Shown: piece after piece, positions 1-4,514 of the stretch
Layout of the letters: every line of letters begins with the position of its first letter
How positions within the stretch are numbered: the first letter of the stretch is position 1
Assembly (NCBI GenBank): GCA_016935955.1
Contig: JAFGPY010000137.1
Coordinates: forward strand, 1 to 7,577
Direction of reading: 5' to 3'
Source of the DNA: Planctomycetota bacterium
GTDB lineage: Bacteria > Planctomycetota > Phycisphaerae > FEN-1346 > JAACEH01
DNA: 7,577 bases
Translations under genes and position numbers: made by a program
The notes under the pieces: generated by a model
The model's database searches: none
Told to the model about the DNA's origin: nothing
The model's input: only the letters and a program-made list of their open reading frames with translations

Positions 1-97
1 CCGCACCGCTCATGCTCGTCTCACCTAACGGCCCTACGCCGATACAACCACCCTCTGCGCACACGCCAAGACAGGGGAAACTCCAGGCGCGGCGGGA

Positions 98-232
98 CCC
101 CTCTCCCCTGGAGGGAGAGGGGATGGGGTGAGGGGGACGAGCAGGTGGGCCGTTGCCGACGCAGCGTCACCCTCACCCGGCCGCGCCTCGCTGCCGCTCG
201 ACGGGCCACCCTCTCCCGTCAAGGGAGAGGGG
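98..232. repeat. REP-like paired palindromic repeat
   Basis: Two near-identical hairpins lie about 110 bp apart. The first pairs CCCCTCTCCC (98-107) with GGGAGAGGGG (113-122) around a 5-nt loop. The second pairs CCCTCTCCC (209-217) with GGGAGAGGG (223-231) around GTCAA. Between them, GGGGTGAGGG (125-134) is roughly mirrored by CACCCTCACCC (168-178). The pattern resembles the dispersed 'CCCTCTCCC...GGGAGAGGG' intergenic repeats seen in many GC-rich genomes. It reads open in several frames, which explains spurious ORFs here. No transposase is nearby. Confidence 0.6.
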
Positions 233-292
233 TTCAAAGGCATGCCACGTTGTCAAGGTGTACTCCGCGTCGGGTCTCGGTCGCGAAAACCT

Positions 293-321
293 CTGGCATC
301 GGCCCCGACGGCAGTTACACT
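293..321 (+). promoter_or_regulatory. Candidate promoter of the VOC gene
   Basis: CTGGCA (293-298) and TACACT (316-321) are separated by 17 nt. Each matches four of six positions of the housekeeping sigma-70 consensus. Transcription would start near 328, leaving a leader of about 34 nt before the ATG. The match is moderate and could be chance. Confidence 0.3.
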
Positions 322-350
322 GTTGGGGCGCAGCAGAACCGGTTCAAGAA

Positions 351-356
351 AAGGAG
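351..356 (+). promoter_or_regulatory. Ribosome binding site of the VOC gene
   Basis: AAGGAG lies 5 nt before the ATG at 362. This decides the start: the frame stays open far upstream into the palindromic repeat, but only this ATG has a Shine-Dalgarno sequence, and it gives a protein beginning right at the conserved VOC fold. Confidence 0.8.
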
Positions 357-361
357 TGACC

Positions 362-766
362 ATGATCAAGGGGCTGGCACACGTTTGCTTCTTCGTCCGC
401 GACCTGGAGGCGTCGACGGTCTTCTACCGCGACCTGCTCGGCCTGAAACCCGCGTTCGAGTTCCATCGCGACGACGGCGCCAAGTTCGGCCAGTATCTGC
501 ACGTCGGCGACCGCGCCTTCATCGAGCTGTTCCAGCGCAAGCCCGGCGACCCGATCGGCGAGCCGACGTCCTACCACCATTTCTGCCTGGAAGTCGAGGA
601 CATCGAATCGACGGCGGCCGAGCTTCGCCGCCGCGGCGTCGAGGTCGGCGAGATCAAGAAAGGCTCCGACCACAGTTGGCAGGCCTGGCTGACCGACCCA
701 GACGGCAATCGCATCGAGCTGCACGACTACACGGCCGAGAGCAAGCAGCGCCCGTACCTGGCGTGA
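362..766 (+). CDS. VOC family (glyoxalase I-like) metalloprotein
   Basis: This 134-residue protein is a member of the vicinal oxygen chelate superfamily, cytoplasmic because no signal peptide is present. It has the usual two beta-alpha-beta-beta-beta modules: residues 4-60, starting LAHVCFFVRDLEAS with FYRDLLGLKP after it, and 70-125, ending TDPDGNRIELHDY. The four expected metal ligands are visible: H7, E55 (FIEL), H73 (YHHFCLEV) and E119 (NRIEL). They match the His/Glu/His/Glu layout of E. coli GloA in order and spacing. Length fits single-domain VOC enzymes. Lactoylglutathione lyase activity is possible, but the superfamily also includes dioxygenases, epimerases and resistance proteins, so the substrate cannot be named. 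It appears monocistronic, with its own Shine-Dalgarno sequence and a strong terminator. Confidence 0.88.
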   Translation: MIKGLAHVCFFVRDLEASTVFYRDLLGLKPAFEFHRDDGAKFGQYLHVGDRAFIELFQRKPGDPIGEPTSYHHFCLEVEDIESTAAELRRRGVEVGEIKKGSDHSWQAWLTDPDGNRIELHDYTAESKQRPYLA

Positions 767-800
767 CGAGGGCACGCGGCATGTGATCCGCACAACATGG

Positions 801-835
801 AAGCCCCGGCGCGCTTGCGCGCAGCCGGGGCTTTT
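801..835 (+). terminator. Intrinsic terminator after the VOC gene
   Basis: AAGCCCCGGC (801-810) pairs perfectly with GCCGGGGCTT (824-833). An inner GCGC/GCGC stem (811-814 with 819-822) closes a TTGC loop, and the run TTTT (832-835) follows on the plus strand. It lies 35 nt past the VOC stop. There is no T run on the opposite side, so it works for rightward transcription only. Confidence 0.85.
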
Positions 836-848
836 CCCTCCATGCGAT

Positions 849-874
849 CGACGGCTGTGCGGATACAGCCGTCG
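849..874 (-). terminator. Hairpin downstream of the leftward PEP-CTERM genes
   Basis: CGACGGCTGT (849-858) pairs perfectly with ACAGCCGTCG (865-874) around a 6-nt loop. It sits about 60 nt past the stop of the leftward gene ending at 935 and is the nearest strong hairpin. There is no T run on either strand, so it may be a transcript-end stabiliser or a non-canonical terminator. Confidence 0.4.
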
Positions 875-934
875 GCCGCAGCGTCAAGGAACCCACAACT
901 TGGTGAGCCCTCTCAAGTCACTCGTCACGAACAA

Positions 935-1006
935 CTACTTGCGCCGCCGCGCAGCCAGGGCCGCCAGACCCAGCCCCACGAGGGCCATCGTGGCCGGCTC
1001 GGGAAC
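935..1006 (-). repeat. PEP-CTERM tag-coding repeat, copy 1
   Basis: These 72 nt encode the 23-residue tag plus stop. They match 1922-1993 at 69 of 72 positions, with differences at 953, 968 and 974, all in third codon positions and silent. Similarity stops abruptly at the first codon of the tag. Confidence 0.85.
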
Positions 1007-1807
1007 GATGTCGGCGTTGTGGCTGAAGAAGTACTCGCCGGGTTGAAGCGTGATCGGCGTGTCCAACTCGAACGTCAGACGGTAGATGATGTCGTCGTTG
1101 TTCGAGAAGCCCGAGTAGTGACGGACCTGGCCCGTGTCGCTGACGCTGAACGTGCCCGAGGCCGTCTCGGTCGTCCAGACATCGCCCAGGAAGCTGTCGA
1201 CGGCCGGCTTCACGTAGTCGCCTTCCTCCTCGCTGGAGTAGATGTTCATGCGGAAATCCCAGATGCCGGAAGCGAGGTACGGCGCGATCGTATAGTAGTA
1301 CGTCTCGGCGAAGTAGCCGGAGATCTTGTCGATGGTCGTCACCTCGTCGATCAGCATGTAGCCGGCGTAGTTCCAGTCGTAGTTGTTGCTCATGGCCTCG
1401 CCGCAGTACAGGCCGGGCGTGACGGTCGACGGCGCGCTAGGGTCGCCATAGAAGTTGGTGGGCATCGTCCCGGTCTCCAGCCCGTTGTTGTCATAGACGA
1501 TGACGCCCTCATTCCACATGGTCACGGCGACGCCCTTGTTCTCCGCGAACCAGCCGTCGCGCCTCCACTGCTGGTAACCGTTGGGGTAGTTCGCGTAGTT
1601 CGGATCGTCGTTGATGTACCACATCGTGCCCTGGTTGCCGCCGCGGGTCTGCCCGTTTTCGGCGATGCCGCCGGTCAGCAGGGCATACAGGCCGACGTCC
1701 GTGGTCTCATACTCGGTGTGGCCGTTGAAGGCCGGGTGCACCTGGGCGGACGCCATGCCGCACAATGCCAGGGTCAGCACAATTGCGATTGCGATGCCGC
1801 GATTCAT
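935..1807 (-). CDS. Exported PEP-CTERM protein of unknown function
   Basis: This 290-residue protein begins with a clear signal peptide (MNRGIAIAIVLTLALCGMASA, cleavage after about residue 21) and ends with a PEP-CTERM sorting tag: VPEP at 268-271, a hydrophobic helix, then ARRRK at the C-terminus. In known systems such tags are recognised by an exosortase at the membrane and the protein is delivered to the surface or matrix. The mature part (22-267) is acidic and rich in Tyr, Asn, Gly and Thr, with beta-strand-like segments and one cysteine (GLYCGEAM). I recognise no catalytic domain; an adhesive or matrix role is only a guess. The start is supported by AAAGGA (1816-1821), 8 nt before the ATG. 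It lies 114 nt after the other PEP-CTERM gene on the same strand, so co-transcription is likely. Its tag DNA nearly equals that of the neighbour. Confidence 0.9.
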   Translation of the reverse strand: MNRGIAIAIVLTLALCGMASAQVHPAFNGHTEYETTDVGLYALLTGGIAENGQTRGGNQGTMWYINDDPNYANYPNGYQQWRRDGWFAENKGVAVTMWNEGVIVYDNNGLETGTMPTNFYGDPSAPSTVTPGLYCGEAMSNNYDWNYAGYMLIDEVTTIDKISGYFAETYYYTIAPYLASGIWDFRMNIYSSEEEGDYVKPAVDSFLGDVWTTETASGTFSVSDTGQVRHYSGFSNNDDIIYRLTFELDTPITLQPGEYFFSHNADIVPEPATMALVGLGLAALAARRRK

Positions 1808-1827
1808 GGTTGGAATCCTTTCTGTTC

Positions 1828-1843
1828 GGGAGCCGCCGCTCCC
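1828..1843 (-). promoter_or_regulatory. Leader hairpin before the 290-residue PEP-CTERM gene
   Basis: On the minus strand GGGAGC and GCTCCC form a perfect 6-bp stem with a 4-nt loop, 6 nt upstream of the Shine-Dalgarno AAAGGA (1816-1821). It could stabilise the downstream message or modulate translation after processing between the two genes. No convincing promoter was found in the 114-nt gap, which favours read-through from the upstream gene. Confidence 0.35.
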
Positions 1844-1921
1844 TGGTGACTAAGAACCTTAACGCTCGGATGTCGTGGCCGGCCCCCATAGGTCGGCCGC
1901 CTTCGCTTCAGATGTCCACGA

Positions 1922-1993
1922 CTACTTGCGCCGCCGCGCGGCCAGGGCCGCCAGGCCCAGACCCACGAGGGCCATCGTGGCCGGCTCGGGAAC
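1922..1993 (-). repeat. PEP-CTERM tag-coding repeat, copy 2
   Basis: This is the second copy of the 72-nt tag-coding block (see 935-1006), at an offset of exactly 987 bp. Differences at 1940, 1955 and 1961 are all silent. The proteins upstream of the tags show no obvious relation. Confidence 0.85.
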
Positions 1994-2743
1994 ACTCAGG
2001 CCGGTGACCGTGCCCACGCCGTCAAGGCCGTCAAAGTACGTGGCGACCCCGGTAGCCTTGTCGATCGTGTAGAGCTTGTTCTCGTAGTAGTTGCCTGCCC
2101 ACAGCGTGCCGTCGCCGCCAAAGACCATGCCGGCCCAGCCGTTCTGGCCGCCCGTGATGAAGGCGACTTTCGTTTCCGAAGGGACGGTCAGGTCCACCGT
2201 GTTCAACTGTGAAGCGGAGCTTTCCCACGACGTGTAGTACACCGTGCCCGTGTCGGGATCCCGGGTCAGGTCGCCGTCGGAATTGATGCCGATCTTGCCG
2301 ATGTCCGTCACGGTCGCTCCGGAACCGGTCAGAGAGAATCTCCGGACGCGGGCGTCAATGCCGCCGCCGGTCACGCCGTAGAGGTCGTCGCCGATGAACT
2401 CCAGGGCGTTGATCTGGTCTGCCGACCCACCCAGATCCTGCACCCAGTCGAAGCCCCACGTCGTGGTGTTGACCTTGGCCAATTGGTCAAAGCCGTCCTG
2501 GCCGTAGAAGGTCACATACACGTCGCCGGCTGCATTGACGGCGATGTCTCCGAAGGCCAACAGCGTAGCCGTGGTGTACGTCGCCTTCACATCGAGAACG
2601 TTGGAGACGGTATCGTACGTCCAGATGGAACCTCCCTGCCAGAAGCCCGCCGAGGCGTGCGAGGTGCCCCACAGGGTGTCCGCGCCCGCCGGCGTTGAAG
2701 CAGCCAGAACCGCCACCAGACTCACTATCCATAGTCTGCTCAT
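1922..2743 (-). CDS. Exported PEP-CTERM protein, beta-propeller-like
   Basis: This 273-residue protein has a signal peptide (MSRLWIVSLVAVLAASTPAGA, cleavage after about residue 21) and a C-terminal PEP-CTERM tag (VPEP at 251-254, hydrophobic helix, ARRRK end). Between them lie at least four repeating units of about 35-45 residues with a blade-like pattern, roughly 64-96, 111-142, 156-190 and 202-234. Examples are FGDIAVNAAGDVYVTFYG, LEFIGDDLYGVTGGG and MVFGGDGTLWAGNYYENKL, each followed by a strand ending in V/I-D/N. This suggests an NHL/SMP-30-like beta-propeller, but I see no catalytic residues that fix a function. The start at 2743 is chosen because AAGGAAGG (2751-2758) precedes it by 7 nt and it gives a perfect signal peptide; an in-frame ATG at 2773 would add ten residues. 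It is the first gene after the promoter at 3078-3106. Confidence 0.88.
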   Translation of the reverse strand: MSRLWIVSLVAVLAASTPAGADTLWGTSHASAGFWQGGSIWTYDTVSNVLDVKATYTTATLLAFGDIAVNAAGDVYVTFYGQDGFDQLAKVNTTTWGFDWVQDLGGSADQINALEFIGDDLYGVTGGGIDARVRRFSLTGSGATVTDIGKIGINSDGDLTRDPDTGTVYYTSWESSASQLNTVDLTVPSETKVAFITGGQNGWAGMVFGGDGTLWAGNYYENKLYTIDKATGVATYFDGLDGVGTVTGLSVPEPATMALVGLGLAALAARRRK

Positions 2744-3000
2744 ACTCGCGCCTTCCTTCATCCTGGTCATTGCCTGATCTCCCACTTTCACAAGACCTCG
2801 ACTCCGGCCACCCCTCACGAAGCGCTGTCTTCGCTTGCGGCCATTCTGGTGCACAGCACAGGTGCGTCGCCATGCGCCTCCGCCGGCGCATGAAAAATGC
2901 GAGTCCGATCCCGCAACGGAACCTCCCGCAACGGAATCGTGGCCCGCATGTGCGCAGTCTCTGCGCCTGCCCCTTCCGACCACAGCTTGTTCAGGCGGCG
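2744..3000 (-). other. Structured 5' leader of the PEP-CTERM unit
   Basis: No gene is supported in this stretch between the T9 terminator and the start codon at 2743. It holds a hairpin GCGCAG/CTGCGC (2952-2957 with 2961-2966, 3-nt loop). A 13-bp direct repeat TCCCGCAACGGAA occurs at 2909-2921 and 2924-2936, separated by 2 nt. A hairpin CATGCGCC/GGCGCATG (2871-2878 with 2885-2892, 6-nt loop) follows. Open frames crossing it on the plus strand have no ribosome binding site or recognisable product. An untranslated leader this long and this structured is unusual for a simple secreted protein gene and suggests post-initiation control. Confidence 0.5.
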
Positions 3001-3039
3001 AAAAAAAAAGACCCATTCGATGCTTCAATCGAATCGGTC
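3001..3039 (-). terminator. T9 intrinsic terminator inside the leader
   Basis: On the minus strand GACC (3039-3036) pairs with GGTC (3013-3010). After a G/G mismatch, ATTCGAT (3034-3028) pairs with ATCGAAT (3021-3015) around a TGAAGC loop, and nine consecutive T follow (3009-3001). This is textbook for intrinsic termination. It lies between the promoter at 3078-3106 and the gene it would serve, so it should stop most transcripts at about 70 nt unless relieved. Confidence 0.85.
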
Positions 3040-3070
3040 CGCGCAACGCCTGCTTGTTTTCCGCCCCTCT
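3001..3070 (-). ncRNA. Candidate 70-nt leader/small RNA, copy A
   Basis: The predicted RNA runs from about 3070 (7-8 nt past the -10 box) to the T9 tract at 3001. It begins GAGGGG (3069-3064) and ends in the hairpin with the TGAAGC loop. A second copy with the same promoter boxes, 5' GAGGGG, loop, TTCGAT/TCGAA stem core and nearly the same length lies at 6843-6913 on the other strand. Outer stem pairs differ by compensation (A-U here against C-G there at the base of the core, GACC/GGTC against GGCCA/TGGCC below), which supports an RNA structure. It could be a transcription attenuator for the PEP-CTERM genes or a stand-alone small RNA. I do not recognise it as a known riboswitch class. Confidence 0.6.
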
Positions 3071-3077
3071 CGCTCCG

Positions 3078-3106
3078 AGTATGCACCAAGAATTCGGGCA
3101 AGTCAA
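3078..3106 (-). promoter_or_regulatory. Sigma-70 type promoter of the PEP-CTERM unit
   Basis: On the minus strand TTGACT (3106-3101) and CATACT (3083-3078) are separated by 17 nt, matching five and four of six consensus positions. The AT-rich run upstream of the -35 box (3118-3136, GATAAAAATGAATAAAAAC on the minus strand) could act as an UP element. The identical pair of boxes with identical spacing occurs at 6807-6835 on the plus strand ahead of the other exported-protein gene. Confidence 0.7.
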
Positions 3107-3117
3107 ATCGGTTGACT
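3101..3117. promoter_or_regulatory. Inverted repeat over the -35 box
   Basis: AGTCAA (3101-3106) and TTGACT (3112-3117) form an inverted repeat with a 5-nt centre that includes the -35 hexamer of the leftward promoter. It could be a regulator site. It also gives a -35-like hexamer facing right, but no -10 box at 16-18 nt follows, so I do not call a divergent promoter. Confidence 0.4.
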
Positions 3118-3219
3118 GTTTTTATTCATTTTTATCCCAGCACATGCTTCGGCCGCTCCCTCCTGGCAAGAGCATTTCACGGTTGAATGCACTCTAATCG
3201 GCTGGCAGTGTTGCCGTTA

Positions 3220-3244
3220 GATCCCCCGGCATCGCCGGGGGATC
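3220..3244. repeat. Perfect 11-bp hairpin
   Basis: GATCCCCCGGC (3220-3230) pairs with GCCGGGGGATC (3234-3244) around ATC. No T run follows on either strand, so it is not an intrinsic terminator. It may belong to the REP-like cluster to its right. Confidence 0.55.
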
Positions 3245-3251
3245 GGACGGT

Positions 3252-3285
3252 TACGAACGTTCGTATCCCGCCGCAGTGCGGCGGG
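3252..3285. repeat. Palindrome plus hairpin, REP-like unit
   Basis: A perfect 14-bp palindrome, TACGAACGTTCGTA (3252-3265), abuts a perfect hairpin, CCCGCCGC (3267-3274) with GCGGCGGG (3278-3285). The junction GTTCGTATCCC (3259-3269) recurs exactly at 3515-3525, again next to a GC hairpin, so this is a repeat unit rather than a lone operator. Confidence 0.5.
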
Positions 3286-3465
3286 CTTGTGTGGCCGCAG
3301 GCATGATGCCGGACGGCCCCACCTTTCGCCACAAACCATTGCCTCGCCTGGAGTGGTGTGGTATCGTCTGTCGCGACATGTCCGCATGCAGGCCTGCCGT
3401 GGCGTTGTGGCCGGCGACCGCCGAGGACCTGGGACTTAGCAGCCCGTTGAGGAATCCGTGCTTGT

Positions 3466-3489
3466 GTAGCACGCCCGTCCTCGGGCGTG
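3466..3489 (+). repeat. REP-like GTAG hairpin, plus orientation
   Basis: GTAG (3466-3469) is followed directly by CACGCCCG (3470-3477), which pairs with CGGGCGTG (3482-3489) around TCCT. A GTAG tetranucleotide at the foot of a hairpin is the hallmark of REP sequences mobilised by RAYT transposases. No RAYT gene is present here. Confidence 0.5.
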
Positions 3490-3525
3490 ACGCAAAACGT
3501 AAACGACCGATCAAGTTCGTATCCC

Positions 3526-3549
3526 CCCGGCCGAGGGCGGCCGGGCTAC
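3526..3549 (-). repeat. REP-like GTAG hairpin, minus orientation
   Basis: On the minus strand GTAG (3549-3546) precedes CCCGGCCG (3545-3538) pairing with CGGCCGGG (3533-3526) around CCCT. It lines up with the unit at 3466-3489 (GTAG, hairpin, CCCT/TCCT loop) in inverted orientation, giving a REP doublet. Confidence 0.5.
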
Positions 3550-3588
3550 ATTCTCAACAGGCTGTAAGGGTGCAGAAAGGATGCAACG

Positions 3589-4506
3589 ATGGCAGGACCG
3601 CAACTGGTTGTCATGGCCGCGGGAATCGGCAGCCGCTACGGCGGGCTGAAGCAGGTGGACCCGATCGGCCCGTCGGGCGAGATCGTCATCGACTACTCGA
3701 TCTACGACGCCCTGCGAGCGGGGTTCGAGCGGGTGGTCTTCGTCATCCGCCGCGACATCGAGGAGGTGTTCCGCGAGAAGGTCGGCCGCTCGATCGAACA
3801 GCGCGTCGATACGCAGTACGTGTTCCAGCAGCTCGACGCCCTGCCGGCGGGGTACTCGGTGCCCGAGGGCCGCACGAAACCTTGGGGCACGGGGCACGCC
3901 ACGCTGGCGGCCCAGGCGGCCGTCGGCGGCAACTGCGCCGTGATCAATGCCGACGACTACTACGGCCCGGCCTCGTTCAAGATTCTGGGCGAGTACCTGC
4001 GGTCGGCCGAGGATCGCGACGGCGTGGCCGACTACGCGATGGTCGGTTTCCGGCTGCGCAACACGGTGACCGAGCACGGCCACGTGGCCCGCGGCGTGTG
4101 CACGGCGACGGCCGACGGGCACCTGGCGACGATCGTCGAGCGGACGCGCATCGAGACGTTCGCCGGGGCGATCCGCTTCAGCGAGGACGACGGGGCGACG
4201 TGGACCGACATCGGCCGCGAGAGCCTCGTGTCGATGAACATGTGGGGCTTCACGCCGAGCATCTTCCGCGAGCTTGAAGCGCGGTTCCCGGCCTTCCTGA
4301 AGGAACGCGGCGGCAACCCCAAGGCCGAGTATTTCCTGCCGACGGTGGTCAACGAGCTGATCCAGGAAGGCAAAGCCTCGGTGCGGATTCTGCCGACCGA
4401 CGAGAAGTGGTACGGCGTGACCTACCAGCAGGACAAGCCGGAGTTGAAGGCCTTCATCGGCGAGCAGGTCCGCAAGGGCCGCTACCCCGAGACGTTGTGG
4501 AGCTGA
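3589..4506 (+). CDS. Sugar-phosphate nucleotidyltransferase (HexNAc-1-P type)
   Basis: This 305-residue cytoplasmic protein has the NTP-transferase (GT-A/Rossmann-like) fold and probably transfers a nucleoside monophosphate from NTP to a sugar 1-phosphate. The nucleotide-binding signature AAGIGSRYGGLKQ is at 10-22. The base-binding/loop motif KPWGTGHA is at 97-104. NADDYYG at 120-126 carries the Asp expected to bind metal. SMNMWGF (215-221) and EYFLPTVVNELI (247-258) follow, and WYGVTYQQDKP (274-284) is near the end. There is no left-handed beta-helix domain, so it is not a GlmU-type fusion. The start has AAAGG 8 nt upstream. The NahK-type kinase begins 8 nt after its stop, so I infer it uses the kinase product and makes a nucleotide-HexNAc, likely UDP-GlcNAc or UDP-GalNAc. 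Nucleotide and sugar specificity cannot be read from the sequence. Confidence 0.85.
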   Translation: MAGPQLVVMAAGIGSRYGGLKQVDPIGPSGEIVIDYSIYDALRAGFERVVFVIRRDIEEVFREKVGRSIEQRVDTQYVFQQLDALPAGYSVPEGRTKPWGTGHATLAAQAAVGGNCAVINADDYYGPASFKILGEYLRSAEDRDGVADYAMVGFRLRNTVTEHGHVARGVCTATADGHLATIVERTRIETFAGAIRFSEDDGATWTDIGRESLVSMNMWGFTPSIFRELEARFPAFLKERGGNPKAEYFLPTVVNELIQEGKASVRILPTDEKWYGVTYQQDKPELKAFIGEQVRKGRYPETLWS

Positions 4507-4514
4507 GCCGAGCC

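Larger units (their letters stand above)
1..361. other. Non-coding region left of the VOC gene
   Basis: I see no convincing gene here. The stretch holds a REP-like palindromic repeat (98-232), a weak promoter candidate (293-321) and the ribosome binding site of the VOC gene (351-356). Open frames crossing it are by-products of GC richness and of the repeat, which reads open in several frames. On the minus strand an ATG at 13-11 follows an AGGTGAG at 25-19, so a leftward gene could begin at the very edge. Only four codons are visible, so I do not call it. Confidence 0.6.
3436..3567. mobile_element. Possible MITE-like element with inverted ends
   Basis: The left end TTAGCAGCCCGTTGAGGAAT (3436-3455) is the inverse of ATTCTCAACAGGCTGTAA (3550-3567), apart from one mismatch and two single-base gaps. 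The 132-bp span encodes nothing and contains two REP-like GTAG hairpins in opposite orientation. No clear target-site duplication or transposase is visible, so this could also be a compound repeat. Confidence 0.4.
3118..3588. other. Hairpin-rich intergenic region before the nucleotidyltransferase
   Basis: No gene is supported here. The left part (3118-3190) is unusually AT-rich and belongs to the leftward promoter. From 3220 on the DNA is packed with perfect hairpins and REP-like units, annotated separately. Open frames that cross the region have no ribosome binding sites and owe their length to GC content. I see no clear promoter for the gene at 3589. Its Shine-Dalgarno AAAGG (3576-3580) is 8 nt before the ATG. 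Confidence 0.5.

Noticed and set aside
14..60. Leftward promoter and gene start at the left edge
   Set aside because: Boxes TTGGCG/TGTATC match the consensus poorly and only four codons after the ATG are visible.
797..1849. Long rightward open frame opposite the 290-residue PEP-CTERM gene
   Set aside because: Val/Arg/Ala-rich translation without domain or ribosome binding site; it mirrors the real minus-strand gene with its signal peptide and sorting tag.
3112..3138. Rightward promoter from TTGACT at 3112
   Set aside because: No -10-like hexamer at 16-18 nt; TATCCC comes after only 15 nt and is a poor match.
3381..3397. Short palindromes (GCATGC, GCAGGCCTGC) as operator
   Set aside because: Short self-complementary GC words are common at this base composition and no promoter lies nearby.
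3276..4277. Rightward open frame overlapping the nucleotidyltransferase in another frame
   Set aside because: Arg/Gly-rich translation, no motif, and it runs through the REP-like hairpins; the frame at 3589-4506 has all family motifs.
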